From Streptomyces barringtoniae (GTDB lineage Bacteria; Actinomycetota; Actinomycetes; Streptomycetales; Streptomycetaceae): a DNA stretch of 64,000 nt. Below, piece after piece: positions 8,145 to 16,875 of the stretch. Below the pieces are notes generated by a model, which saw only the letters and a program-made list of their open reading frames with translations, had not been told where the DNA came from and searched no databases. Positions within the stretch are counted from its first letter, which is position 1, and every line of letters starts with the position of its first letter. The stretch lies in the NCBI RefSeq assembly GCF_020819595.1, contig NZ_JAJHNP010000014.1, positions 62,001 to 126,000 of the forward strand, in the 5' to 3' direction. The position numbers and the translations under genes are program-made.

Positions 8145-9110
8145 TCAGCGCAGCCGGTTCAGCGCCGACTGGAAGGCGGCGGCGTGCCGGGCCTCGTCCG
8201 CGGCGGTGTTGCGGAAGAAGTTGGCGGCAGCGGTGTCACCGACGGCGGTCGCCTGCTTGGCGAATCCGGGGTAGAGGGTGGTCGCCTCGGAACGTTCCCC
8301 GGTAATGGCCTTGTCCAGGTTCTCCTTCGTGGTGCCCACCCGTCCGGCCAGGACCGCCTCACCGGCGAAGTGCTCGTGCAGCTCGACGGCGGCCGTCCCC
8401 TCCCACAGGCGGGCCAGCGCGGAATTCCCGGACTGCTTGGCGTGCGCTGCGAAATTCATGTACTTGGCGTAGGCCAGGGCTTCGCCGTGCATCGCGGTGT
8501 CCAGGTTGGCTTTCGTGCGGGCGGCACGCACCTGCGGCAGCCCGGCGGGTACTGCGACGGTCCTGGCGGCGCTTGGCGCCGGTACGGTGCCGTGGCCGGA
8601 GGTCACGGCTGCGAGTGCCGTGCGGAAGGCGTCGCGGTGGCGGCCCTCGTCGGCGGCTATCTCCGTGAACAGTTCGGCGGCCTTCGCATCCCCGTCCTGC
8701 CGGGCCTCCGCCGCGAAACCGCGGTACATGACCTGGTTCTCGTACGTCTCCCCGTTGATGGCCTGGCGCAGGTTGGCCGCGTTCGTGCCGACCAGACCGG
8801 CCAGCGTGGCCGCCTCGTGCAGGTGCTCGTTCAACTCGGTCTGCGCCGTGGTCCGGAAGAGCCGGCCGACGGCAACGTGGGCAGCGCCGTCGGCTTGAGT
8901 GCCGAAGAGGCTGTAGGAGGCGTAGGCGAACGCCTCGCCCTTGATGGCGGTGTTGAGGTCCGAGAGCGTCTGCGCTCGAAGAGCCCGGGCGGCTTGAAAC
9001 TGCGGGTGGGGGCTGGCCGGGGCGGCGAGGGCCAGGGCGGGGGCCGCCTGCGATGCCGCCGTCAGCGCGCACAGACTCACCAGGAACGTACGTATCGAGT
9101 GGCGGAACAC
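8145..9110 (-). CDS. Secreted protein with two tandem ferritin-like (rubrerythrin-type) domains
   Basis: A 321-residue protein starting at GTG 9110, preceded by GAGGAGG. The N terminus is a Sec signal (FRHSIRTFLVSLCAL, then ALALAAPA). Two homologous four-helix domains follow, each with two E-x-x-H-type motifs: LNEHLHEAA and ADEGRHRDAF in the first, ELHEHFAGEA and ADEARHAAAF in the second. These are ligand patterns of diiron ferritin-like proteins. There is no rubredoxin domain. Export of such a protein is uncommon and suggests peroxide or iron handling outside the membrane. Function beyond the fold is inferred. Confidence 0.82.
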   Translation of the reverse strand: MFRHSIRTFLVSLCALTAASQAAPALALAAPASPHPQFQAARALRAQTLSDLNTAIKGEAFAYASYSLFGTQADGAAHVAVGRLFRTTAQTELNEHLHEAATLAGLVGTNAANLRQAINGETYENQVMYRGFAAEARQDGDAKAAELFTEIAADEGRHRDAFRTALAAVTSGHGTVPAPSAARTVAVPAGLPQVRAARTKANLDTAMHGEALAYAKYMNFAAHAKQSGNSALARLWEGTAAVELHEHFAGEAVLAGRVGTTKENLDKAITGERSEATTLYPGFAKQATAVGDTAAANFFRNTAADEARHAAAFQSALNRLR

Positions 9111-9412
9111 GACTTCCTCCTCCGGGGGCCTCTTGGGTGACAGCGCCCCTTCCTCATGGGAGCCGTTCGGGTGCACCCATGCCGTGTCTGCTGAGCCTTC
9201 CGGGTGATTACTGCCCGTGATCAGGAAGGGGGTGGTTACCGCGACAGCGGTGGTACGGCGGCGCCCGGGAGCACGTCCACGGACGCGTACGGCACCGCTG
9301 TCTCGAAGGTGCCGGGAAGGCCATCGGGTCCGATGCGCTGCGCGGCACAGTGGCGGAGGATGGACGAAGCCGGGCAGGCGGCCGCAAAGCCGGCCTGGCG
9401 AGGAGGCGCGGC
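9111..9412. other. Divergent intergenic region, no gene seen
   Basis: 302 bp between the ferritin-like gene and a USP gene. It holds the palindrome GGGTGCACCC near 9166 and a weak match (8 of 10) to the DevR-type consensus at 9318-9331, 82 bp before the USP start. No coding signal is evident. Confidence 0.5.
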
Positions 9413-10291
9413 ATGGCGAAACCGGTCGTAGTGGGAGTCGACGGCTCACCGTCCAGCCTGGACGCGGTCGAGACGGCGGCACACGAGGCGGTGTTGAGCG
9501 GGGTCGGCCTGCGGCTGGTGCACGCCTTCGGGTGGCCGTCGATCCATCCACCGCCTGGTGGGTCTCCTTGGAGTCCTGCCAGGGCGGGGGTGCGAGAGCT
9601 GGTGGACGGCACTCTGGCCGAGGCCGAAAAACGGGCACGCGAGGTCGCGCCACGTGTGGACATCACACGCGAGGTCACCGTCGGCGAGCCGCTGATGGTG
9701 CTGGAGATCGAGTCGCGAACCGCCTCGCTCGTCGTGGTGGGCAGCCGCGGGCTGGGCGCGTTCGGCAGCCTGCTCCTCGGTTCCACTGCCGTGCATCTGG
9801 CCGCGTATGGCCACTGCCCGGTGCTGGTGGTACGAGGCAGGCCGAACCCGACCAGTCCCGTACTACTGGCGGTGGACGGCTCCTCGGCGGGCGAACGCGC
9901 CGTCGAGTTCGCCTTCGCCGAGGCGTCGATGCGCGGTGCGGACCTGCTGGCCCTGCACGTGTGGAACACCTGGAGCGAACGGCCCTACGAGGGGCCGGGT
10001 GACCCGCTGAACATGGTGGTCGACATCGACCGGCTCCGCGAGGAGGAGCAGCAGCTGCTGGACGAGACCCTGTCTCCGTGGCAGACGCGCTACCCCCAGG
10101 TCGCTGTGGAGCGGCGCCTGGTGCGCTCCCGGATCCGCCCGGCCCTGATCGAAGCCAGTCACGACGCGCAGCTGGTCGTGGCCGGTGCGCGCGGCCGCGG
10201 TGGCTTCACCGGCCTGCTGCTCGGCTCGGTCAGCCAGGCCCTGCTGCATCATGCGCACTGCTCCGTCGCGGTGGTCCGAGGCAAGGAGTGA
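9413..10291 (+). CDS. Universal stress protein, two tandem Usp domains
   Basis: A 292-residue protein with AGGAGG seven bases before ATG 9413. Each half opens with the Usp strand VVVGVDGS or VLLAVDGS and ends with the nucleotide-binding signature: GSRGLGAFGSLLLGST in domain 1 and GARGRGGFTGLLLGSVS in domain 2. Both halves keep the G-x2-G-x9-G-[S/T] ATP-binding pattern, so it is probably of the ATP-binding class. Tandem USPs of this type (Rv2005c, Rv2623) belong to the mycobacterial DosR regulon. It appears monocistronic. Confidence 0.93.
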   Translation: MAKPVVVGVDGSPSSLDAVETAAHEAVLSGVGLRLVHAFGWPSIHPPPGGSPWSPARAGVRELVDGTLAEAEKRAREVAPRVDITREVTVGEPLMVLEIESRTASLVVVGSRGLGAFGSLLLGSTAVHLAAYGHCPVLVVRGRPNPTSPVLLAVDGSSAGERAVEFAFAEASMRGADLLALHVWNTWSERPYEGPGDPLNMVVDIDRLREEEQQLLDETLSPWQTRYPQVAVERRLVRSRIRPALIEASHDAQLVVAGARGRGGFTGLLLGSVSQALLHHAHCSVAVVRGKE

Positions 10292-10498
10292 CCGTCGCCA
10301 CCCGTTCGTCGGGCCGTCGACGTCCGCACCGGTTACGAGAACCGGCCGCCGGCGAGGGTGGCTGCGAAGTGGGTGAAGGTGACGGCCAAGCCCAGGGTGG
10401 TGAACGGCCTGGGTGGCACGTCGTGCTCTGCGAAGCGTTTCCACACAGCTGCGAACGGCGGAGTCCGATGGGGTGTTGGGTCCCCCGGCCCTGCATCC

Positions 10499-10512
10499 GG
10501 GAACTGTGGCCC
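10499..10512. promoter_or_regulatory. Candidate DevR/OsdR-type box upstream of SHOCT-cupredoxin pair
   Basis: GGGAACTGTGGCCC, 9 of 10 defined positions of GGGMC-N4-GKCCC. It is 69 bp before the ATG at 10581, the same distance class as the stronger boxes. Confidence 0.35.
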
Positions 10513-10580
10513 AGCGCGGTTGAGGTCTCACTGATCCATCCTGGTAGCGCGGGAGCAATCAGCCGAGGGAAGTGATCGGC

Positions 10581-10850
10581 ATGATGTGGTACGGCGGCGG
10601 ATGGGGCGGCTGGATCATCATGACGGTGTTCATGGTGCTGTTCTGGGCCGTCCTGATCGTTGGCCTCGTCGCACTCGTGCGCTACCTCGCCGGTGCCCGT
10701 CATCAGCAACCGGGCTCGCCTCCACCGCCCGGCGACGGCGAGTGGCAGGACCGGCGGGCCGAGCACCTGCTCGCCGAGCGGTTCGCACGCGGGGAGATCG
10801 ACGAGGACGACTACAAACGCCGGCTCGCGCTGCTTCGGGAGCACCGATGA
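10581..10850 (+). CDS. Small membrane protein with SHOCT domain
   Basis: An 89-residue protein. A Gly/Trp-rich start (MMWYGGGWGGW) leads into one transmembrane helix (about 13-36), then a cytosolic tail with the SHOCT motif AEHLLAERFARGEIDEDDY. SHOCT proteins of this layout often sit next to copper or redox proteins; the molecular role is not known. ATG 10581 is preferred over GTG 10572 because GAGGGA is spaced correctly for it. Its stop overlaps the start of the cupredoxin gene. Confidence 0.85.
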   Translation: MMWYGGGWGGWIIMTVFMVLFWAVLIVGLVALVRYLAGARHQQPGSPPPPGDGEWQDRRAEHLLAERFARGEIDEDDYKRRLALLREHR

Positions 10851-11458
10851 ACGCGCATGGCCGCCGAGGGGTCTGGGCGGCGATCGCCATCGCCGCGGCG
10901 GCCCTGGTGCTGGGCGTCGCCACGACAAGTCTGATGGCTGCGTCCGGCGCCTTTCACAGGGCGGGACCGGCGTCCTGGCGAGCGCAGGGCGCCCGATGCG
11001 CCGCGCCGACCGCGACAGGCAGTGCGGTCGACGTGACCGTGTGGGACACGGGACGCATGATGTGGGGCCCGAACTGGCCTGCGCCGAACAACGGCCACCC
11101 AGGTTGGTACGGCATGAGCATGATGCGCCTGGTAGCCCACCCCACGACCGTTCCGGCGGGAAAGGTCACAGTGCGGGTAGTCAATGCGGGAACCCTCACA
11201 CACGAGGTGATCGTGTTGCCGATGCCGACGGGGCAGGCCGCGGGACAACGTGCCATCGGCTCCGACGGTCGGGTGTCGGAAGCAGGCAGTCTCGGCGAGG
11301 CGTCCCGCACCTGTGGCAGTGGCGCTGGGGACGGCATCGCCTCCGGTGCGGCCGCCTGGACCACGGTGACGCTGCGGCCGGGCCACTATGAGCTGCTGTG
11401 CAATGTCCCGGGTCACTACGCGGCCGGGATGTACACGGAACTGGACGTCACTCGGTGA
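10847..11458 (+). CDS. Membrane-anchored cupredoxin (type-1 copper protein)
   Basis: A 203-residue protein with an N-terminal helix (about 9-30) that anchors or exports it. The cupredoxin fold ends with CNVPGHYAAGM, giving type-1 copper ligands C185, H190 and M195, with H119 from TLTHEVIVLP as the fourth. The C-x4-H-x4-M spacing fits sulfocyanin/auracyanin-like blue copper proteins, which carry electrons outside the membrane. The ATG overlaps the SHOCT gene TGA by 4 nt, so the two are co-expressed. Electron partner unknown. Confidence 0.85.
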   Translation: MNAHGRRGVWAAIAIAAAALVLGVATTSLMAASGAFHRAGPASWRAQGARCAAPTATGSAVDVTVWDTGRMMWGPNWPAPNNGHPGWYGMSMMRLVAHPTTVPAGKVTVRVVNAGTLTHEVIVLPMPTGQAAGQRAIGSDGRVSEAGSLGEASRTCGSGAGDGIASGAAAWTTVTLRPGHYELLCNVPGHYAAGMYTELDVTR

Positions 11459-11956
11459 GTGGTCCGCACCAGCGGCAGGGGTCTGCCGTAGAGGGTTCCC
11501 GATCATCGCCGGATTCCGCGGGAAGCCGCTGTCCCGGTCCAGGCCGGCAGCAGGGCGATGCTGGCCTGGAACGGCGGCCGGAGCGGCGGCAGTCCAGGAC
11601 CCGACCTGTGCACCGGCGATGGTGCCGACTGCGGCGCGGACCAAGACGGGCAGCTGGGGCATGTGCCGACCGGTGCGGGCAGCGGAGCGCACGACAACCC
11701 GGCTGGCACCAGCAAGGTGTCGCCGGGCGGCCGTGTCTGTGATCCATCGAGTATGTCAGGGAAGAGCCCGGGGGACCGGGTCTGCGGCGCCGGGTGACCT
11801 CGGCGAGGCGCGCTGTGCCGGCCCAACTCGTCGCGTACCTTCGGCATCCGGACCCTCACGCTGCCTGGCGGGAGTGATGGCCGATGTCCGGGTGGCGGGA
11901 TCCCGAAGCGGTGGGCGGAGGGTCGTCCCGCGCGACCAGGCCCGCTGTGGTGGTCG
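11459..11956. other. Intergenic stretch, no gene recognised
   Basis: About 500 bp between the cupredoxin and a decayed flippase-like gene. I read all frames and found no recognisable domain. It may include the degraded 5' part of the flippase-like gene. Confidence 0.4.
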
Positions 11957-12542
11957 GTGACCGTTCTCCTGGCGGCGGCAGTGGTCCTCATCGCAATCCT
12001 GCTGCGGCGTGAACTGACACAGGCCCACCACCTCATCGCGGGAGTACACCCGCTACCGATGGCGGGCGCCGTGGTGTGCCAGGTGCTGTCGATCGTGTGT
12101 TTCGCCGTCATGCACCGCTGGCTGCTCGGGGCGGGCGGGATCCGTTGGAGCCCGCGGCGCACGACGGAGATCGTGGTGGCCGCCCACGCCGTCGCGGGTG
12201 CGTTGCCCGGAGGGCGGCGTTCTCGGCCTGGGTCTTCCGGCAGCTGCGCCGCAGGGGTGTGGAACAGGTACTCGCGGCCGCCGTGCTGGTGGTGGCCGGT
12301 GCGCTGGCGATACCGCTTCTCGGGCTTCCGTCACGCGGTGGGGCGAGTCTGGACGAGTGCCGGGACGCGCTCCCGCCGCGTCCAGCAGGCCAGGAGGCAC
12401 TCTCCCGGCTGGTCGCACAGGCCCGCGGTCTGCACCCCGGCCTGCGGCCGTGGCTTCGACCGTTCGCGTTCGTGCTGCTGAACTGGGTCTTCGACGTCGC
12501 TTGTCCGGCTGCCGGCCTGAGGGCGCTGGCTCGCCATCACCC
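11957..12542 (+). pseudogene. Decayed flippase-like (UPF0104/YbhN family) membrane protein
   Basis: The first frame reads VTVLLAAAVVLIAILLRREL to IVVAAHAVAGALPGG, a typical N-terminal half of lysylphosphatidylglycerol flippase-like proteins. At about 12210 the frame breaks and homology resumes as FSAWVFRQLRRRGVEQVLAAAVLVVAGAL, then continues to FVLLNWVFDVACPAAGL. The total is far shorter than the usual 300-plus residues, so an internal deletion accompanies the frameshift. Not expected to be functional unless the frameshift is a read error. Confidence 0.7.
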
Positions 12543-12659
12543 TGCATACCGGTGCGTCGAGCTCCCCGCCACCCCACTCGGCACGACGCGGCGGGCCCCA
12601 CGGAGAACGTACTGTGAGTGGAGATCCCAACGGCGGCCGAGCCGGCGACCGCCGCAGCG

Positions 12660-15062
12660 TCAGTCCTTCGGCAGAAGGAGCGTGCACGTCTCGCCCGGGG
12701 CGATGGTCACTGCTCGGTCGGCCAGCACCACGCGGATCGCCGACTCTTCCGAGTCGGGTACGGCGATCTCCAGTTGCCCGCTTCGGCGGCGCACGCCGAC
12801 ACCCCAGTGACCGCGGTAGTGGAGCGAGAATCCGTACTCGGACAGGGCTGGGAGAGGCACCGGGTCCAGCCAGAGGGCGTCCTCGCGTGTCTCCAGTCCC
12901 GTCAGGCCGCGCTGGATCAGGTCGAGGGTTCCGGCCATGGCGCCGAGGTGGATGCCTTCGCCCGTGGTGCCGCCCTGGATGTCGGCGATATCCGCCTCCA
13001 GGGCTTCATGGACGTACTGCCATGCGTCGGCCCGTCTGGCTCTGGCGAGGACCAGGCCGTGGACGAGTTCGCTGAGGGTCGAGCCGTGGCTGGTGCGCTG
13101 GAGGTAGTAGTCGACGGTGCTGCGCCAGATCTCGTCATCCAGGTGGTACCCGAGACGCCGGAACAGACCACGCAGTTCCGTGGGCGAGAACAGGTAGCCG
13201 AGCATGAGGACATCGGCCTGCTTGGACGCCTTGTAGCGGTTGACCGTGTCGCCCTCGGCCTCGAGAACGCGGTCCAGCCGCCGGATGGTGCCGTAGCGGG
13301 CGCGGTAGGCGTCCCAGTCGAGTTCGGTGAGGTCGTCGTAGCCCTCGAACTGGCTGATGACGCCTTGGTGGAAGGGCACCCGCAGGCGTCTGGAGACCTC
13401 CTCCCACTCCGGCAGCGCGTCGGTGCTCAGCCGGATCCGTTGGAACAGTTCCTCGCGCCGCCATGCGGGAAGGCGCCGCACGAGTTCCAGAGCGCGGGTG
13501 AGGACCCAGGCGGCGGTGACGTTGGTGTACGCGTTGTCGTCCAGCCCGGGCTTCGCGGCACCGGCATAGCCGTCGTGGTACTCGTCGGGGCCGACGACGC
13601 CGCGGATCCGGTAGCGGCGCGTGTCATGGTCGAAGACTGCCAGGTCCACCCAGAAGCGGGCGATCTGCAACAGCATTTCCGCGCCTTTGGTGTGCAGGTA
13701 CTCCGTGTCACCGGTGGCCTCGCAGTACTGCCAGACGTTGTAGGCGATCGCCGAACCCACGTGGTGCTGGAGGCGCGAGTGGTCCGGCAGCCAGCGGCCC
13801 GAGGCGGGGTTGAGATGCCATTCCTGGGACTCCTCACGCCCGTTGCTGCCGCTCTGCCACGGATACATCGCCCCGGCCCTGCCGGCTGCGCTCGCCGCCG
13901 CGCAGGCCCGAGGGAGGCGTCGGTGGCGATAGTTCAGCAGCGCCCGGGACACCTCCGGAAGGTGCAGGTTCAGATAGGGGAGGACGAAGAGCTCGTCCCA
14001 GAACACATGACCCCGGTACGCCTCGCCGTGCAGGCCCCGGGCCGGGACGCCCACATCCAGCTCCGCCGTGTGCGGTGACAGCGTCTGCAGGACGTGGAAG
14101 AGATGGAAGCGCAGGATGCGGCCGGCCTCTCCGGGCACCTGTACGTCCGTGCGTCGCCACAGCCGCTCCCAGGCTGCGACATGGGAGTCGAGCAAGGCCG
14201 GGAAGTCCGCCGCCACGGACACCCGCTCGGTGGCCTCGCCGAGGGGATCGCTGATCGCTGTGTCCCGCGAGGTGTGCAGTGCCACCGTCTTGTCCACGGT
14301 GACGGGCCTGCCGCGGGTGATCGGGACGACCAGACGGTGGACGGCACGGTGGCGGGCGGGCCGAAGCACCGATGAGGCCGGAGCCTCGTCCGCACGGACC
14401 GTCGTCCGGGCTGCCAGGGCGACGGTGATGTCCGAAGTGCCGGTCCGGCAGCTCAGCCAGATGGTGTGGGGCTCGTGCGCACCGGTTCGCACGTGGTTCA
14501 GGTGGTGGCGGTCGAGTGCGCGATAGCGGTGCACATTGCCGTTGATGACATCGCCGTCCAGAGAGCTTTCGATCTCGATCTGGCCGGTCCAGTCCTCGGC
14601 CGTGAGTACCGTCCGCAGTGCGGCCAGGTGCGGGTCCTCCATGTGCACCAGGCGGGTCTGCTCGACGTGGAGCACACCCAGTTCGTCCTTCCGGTGGCGG
14701 GAGGACCGTGCGAGTGTGCCTCGGCGCAGATCCAGGGTGTGCCGGTGGTCCAGGAGGGTGTGCGTGCCGGGGGAGAACCACGGGCTCCACGTCCCGTCCG
14801 TGCAGCGCGCCCGGAACCGGAGAAAGAGCCAGTTGGGGAGGTTGACCACGTCTTCGTTCACGACCTGCCGCCCCGCCACGGCCGACTCCAGGCGGTTGTA
14901 GCACCCCGCTGCATAGGTGCCTGGATAGTGCACCAGGCCGGCCCGGTGTTCCGGCAGTGCGCCGCGTGTGGCGAAGTAGCCGTTGCCCAGTGTGCAGAGG
15001 GACTCACGCAGCTGCTCGGCGGCGGGATCGTATCCCGTCCACTCCCAAGTCCACTCCGACAT
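12660..15062 (-). CDS. Glycoside hydrolase family 65 protein (maltose/trehalose/kojibiose phosphorylase type)
   Basis: An 800-residue GH65 protein: N-terminal beta-sandwich (LCTLGNGYFATRGA near residue 25, the conserved GNG motif), an (alpha/alpha)6 barrel with HGEAYRGHVFWDELFVLP, and the catalytic acid in GVVGPDEYHDG (Glu about 494). The phosphate-binding region KQADVLMLGYLF and HGSTLSELVHG are present. Family members phosphorolyse alpha-glucosides to beta-glucose 1-phosphate; the exact substrate cannot be assigned. There is no fused beta-phosphoglucomutase domain. A USP gene lies 57 bp upstream on the same strand, so disaccharide reserves may be mobilised as part of the stress response. Confidence 0.9.
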   Translation of the reverse strand: MSEWTWEWTGYDPAAEQLRESLCTLGNGYFATRGALPEHRAGLVHYPGTYAAGCYNRLESAVAGRQVVNEDVVNLPNWLFLRFRARCTDGTWSPWFSPGTHTLLDHRHTLDLRRGTLARSSRHRKDELGVLHVEQTRLVHMEDPHLAALRTVLTAEDWTGQIEIESSLDGDVINGNVHRYRALDRHHLNHVRTGAHEPHTIWLSCRTGTSDITVALAARTTVRADEAPASSVLRPARHRAVHRLVVPITRGRPVTVDKTVALHTSRDTAISDPLGEATERVSVAADFPALLDSHVAAWERLWRRTDVQVPGEAGRILRFHLFHVLQTLSPHTAELDVGVPARGLHGEAYRGHVFWDELFVLPYLNLHLPEVSRALLNYRHRRLPRACAAASAAGRAGAMYPWQSGSNGREESQEWHLNPASGRWLPDHSRLQHHVGSAIAYNVWQYCEATGDTEYLHTKGAEMLLQIARFWVDLAVFDHDTRRYRIRGVVGPDEYHDGYAGAAKPGLDDNAYTNVTAAWVLTRALELVRRLPAWRREELFQRIRLSTDALPEWEEVSRRLRVPFHQGVISQFEGYDDLTELDWDAYRARYGTIRRLDRVLEAEGDTVNRYKASKQADVLMLGYLFSPTELRGLFRRLGYHLDDEIWRSTVDYYLQRTSHGSTLSELVHGLVLARARRADAWQYVHEALEADIADIQGGTTGEGIHLGAMAGTLDLIQRGLTGLETREDALWLDPVPLPALSEYGFSLHYRGHWGVGVRRRSGQLEIAVPDSEESAIRVVLADRAVTIAPGETCTLLLPKD

Positions 15063-15119
15063 CCGCCACCTTTCCCTCTCCTTCGCGGGCTGTGCCGGCC
15101 CAGGTGCCCGCGGCGGGCC

Positions 15120-15995
15120 TCAGACCGGCTGGGGGACGACGGCGACCGGGCAGTCGGAGTGGTGCAGCAGGGTGTGGCCGACCCGGCCGAGCTGCAGACC
15201 GAAGTGGCCGTGCCGGCGCTGGGCACCGACGACGATCAGGTCCGCTTCGGCCGATTCCCGCAGGAGGACCCGGTGGGCGGTGCCCTCGACCGCCTCGCGA
15301 CGGACATCGACCTGAGGGTGCTCTCGTACCGCCTCGCGCAGGGCGTCTTCGAGGCTGGTCGCGGCCCGCTCCTCGCGGAGCCGGGCGGCGTCGTCAGCGA
15401 TCAGCATGTGGTCCACGGGTTCTTGTGACGGATTGCGCCAGGCCCGTACGGCTGTCAGGGCACAGCCGCGCACCTCGGCTTCCCGGACGGCGAACCGTAC
15501 GGCCGCCGCACCACCGGACGCGTCACCGACCCCCACCACCACGCGGCCGTAGGCTCCCCGGCGGTTGGCTTCCGCGCCCCGGATGACGACGACCGGGCAG
15601 ACGGCGCGGGCCGCGACCGCGAGGCTGACGGATCCCAGCAGCATCCCGGCGATCTCGCCGCGCCCACGTGACCCCGTGACCAGGGCGAACGCCTCGGGCG
15701 CCGTCCGTAGCAGCGCGGATACGGCGTCCTCCGGCAGCGCCTTGCCGGACACATTGACCTCGGGATTGCGTCGCCGGGCCCGTTCCACGCACGACGCGAC
15801 GATGTGCTCCGCCATGACCTCCTCGGCCGGACGGTCGGTGCTGAAGGACGGTTGGGCTCCCTCGTACAGCTCCCAGAGAGAGGCATGGACGAGATGGAGG
15901 GGCAGACCGTGCCGTGCCGCCTCGTCCACGGCCCAGTCGACCGCTGCCAGACTGGAGTCCGATCCGTCGACGCCCACGACCAGTGGGAGTTCCAT
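15120..15995 (-). CDS. Universal stress protein, two tandem Usp domains
   Basis: A 291-residue protein. Domain 1 starts LVVGVDGSDSS and ends GSRGRGEIAGMLLGSVS. Domain 2 starts VVVGVGDAS and ends GAQRRHGHFGLQLGRVGH, a weaker nucleotide-binding loop than domain 1. ATG 15995 has GAGAAGG upstream. It is probably co-transcribed with the GH65 gene downstream. A weak 7-of-10 match to the DevR-type consensus lies at 16080-16093. The segment LWELYEGAQPSF is closely matched by the USP remnant at 35833. Confidence 0.93.
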   Translation of the reverse strand: MELPLVVGVDGSDSSLAAVDWAVDEAARHGLPLHLVHASLWELYEGAQPSFSTDRPAEEVMAEHIVASCVERARRRNPEVNVSGKALPEDAVSALLRTAPEAFALVTGSRGRGEIAGMLLGSVSLAVAARAVCPVVVIRGAEANRRGAYGRVVVGVGDASGGAAAVRFAVREAEVRGCALTAVRAWRNPSQEPVDHMLIADDAARLREERAATSLEDALREAVREHPQVDVRREAVEGTAHRVLLRESAEADLIVVGAQRRHGHFGLQLGRVGHTLLHHSDCPVAVVPQPV

Positions 15996-16116
15996 AGCCG
16001 TCACCGCCTTCTCGCCCGGCTGCCGAGGTCCTCCTGTGAATACCGTCGCACTGCCTGCCCGGCGCCGCGACACGCCACCGGGTCCCGTTGCCAGGGCGGC
16101 TCTCCGGCCGGTTTGC

Positions 16117-16129
16117 GACCTGTCAGGTC
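16117..16129. promoter_or_regulatory. Perfect 13-bp palindrome upstream of CBS-BON gene
   Basis: GACCTGTCAGGTC is a perfect inverted repeat about a central T, ending 62 bp before the CBS gene ATG at 16191. This is the distance seen for the DevR-type boxes, but the half-site differs (GACCTG). It may bind a different dimeric regulator. Confidence 0.35.
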
Positions 16130-16190
16130 ATGGTGATGCTTGAGGCATCGGCCGAGCCGGGTTCCCCGGCCGCCTTTCGAGGACCGAGAC

Positions 16191-16871
16191 ATGCCCGTCA
16201 CTGTTGCGCACATCGTGAACGATGTGATGACCACGCCCGCGGTCGCCGTCGGGCGCGACGCGCCGTTCAAGGAGATCGTGCGGGTCATGGACGAGCGGCA
16301 CGTGAGTGCCGTGCCGGTCGTGAACGGCGAAGGGCGGGTCGTCGGCGTGGTGTCCGAGGCCGACCTGCTGCCCAAGGAGGAGTTCCGGGATCGCCGGCCC
16401 ACCCGCTCCGAGCGCATGCGACTGCGGTCCGACCTGGCCAAGGCGGAAGGTGTGACCGCTGAGGAGGTGATGAGCGCGCCCGCTGTCACGGTCCGCCCGA
16501 ACGACACCCTGGCCCGGGCAGCGCGCCTCATGGCCGTGCACCACGTCAAACGGCTCCCCGTCGTCGGTGCCGAGGACGGATTGCGCGGCATCGTCAGTCG
16601 TGGCGACCTGTTGCGGGTCTTCCTGCGGTCGGACGAGGACATCGAGGAGGAGGTCCGCCGTACGGTGGTGTCCTACCTGTTCCCCCTGCACGCCCACGCC
16701 ATTCACGTGTCCGTGCGGGACGGCGTCGTCAGGCTCCGCGGGCCCGTCCACGACACCTCGCTCATCTGGGTCGCCGAGCGCCTCGTGAGCGGGTTGGAGG
16801 GCGTGGTGGGCGTCGAATCACGACTGCGCGGCGAGGGTTTCGGACCGGACAGCCCTGCGTCCGGGCCATGA
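16191..16871 (+). CDS. CBS-domain pair with C-terminal BON domain
   Basis: A 226-residue protein: CBS1 (about 7-65, VGVVSEADLLPKEEF), CBS2 (about 90-150, GIVSRGDLLRVFLR) and a BON domain (about 155-220, VSVRDGVVRLRGPV). CBS pairs bind adenine nucleotides as energy sensors, and BON is thought to contact phospholipid or other ligands. DosR-regulated Hrp1 (Rv2626c) is a CBS-pair protein of this class without BON. ATG 16191 follows GAGGA. A paralogue with the same layout lies at 17868-18545. Confidence 0.9.
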   Translation: MPVTVAHIVNDVMTTPAVAVGRDAPFKEIVRVMDERHVSAVPVVNGEGRVVGVVSEADLLPKEEFRDRRPTRSERMRLRSDLAKAEGVTAEEVMSAPAVTVRPNDTLARAARLMAVHHVKRLPVVGAEDGLRGIVSRGDLLRVFLRSDEDIEEEVRRTVVSYLFPLHAHAIHVSVRDGVVRLRGPVHDTSLIWVAERLVSGLEGVVGVESRLRGEGFGPDSPASGP

Positions 16872-16875
16872 CCGG

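Noticed and set aside
16080..16093. DevR-type box upstream of the USP at 15995
   Set aside because: Only 7 of 10 defined positions match, which is common by chance in this composition, although the distance is right.
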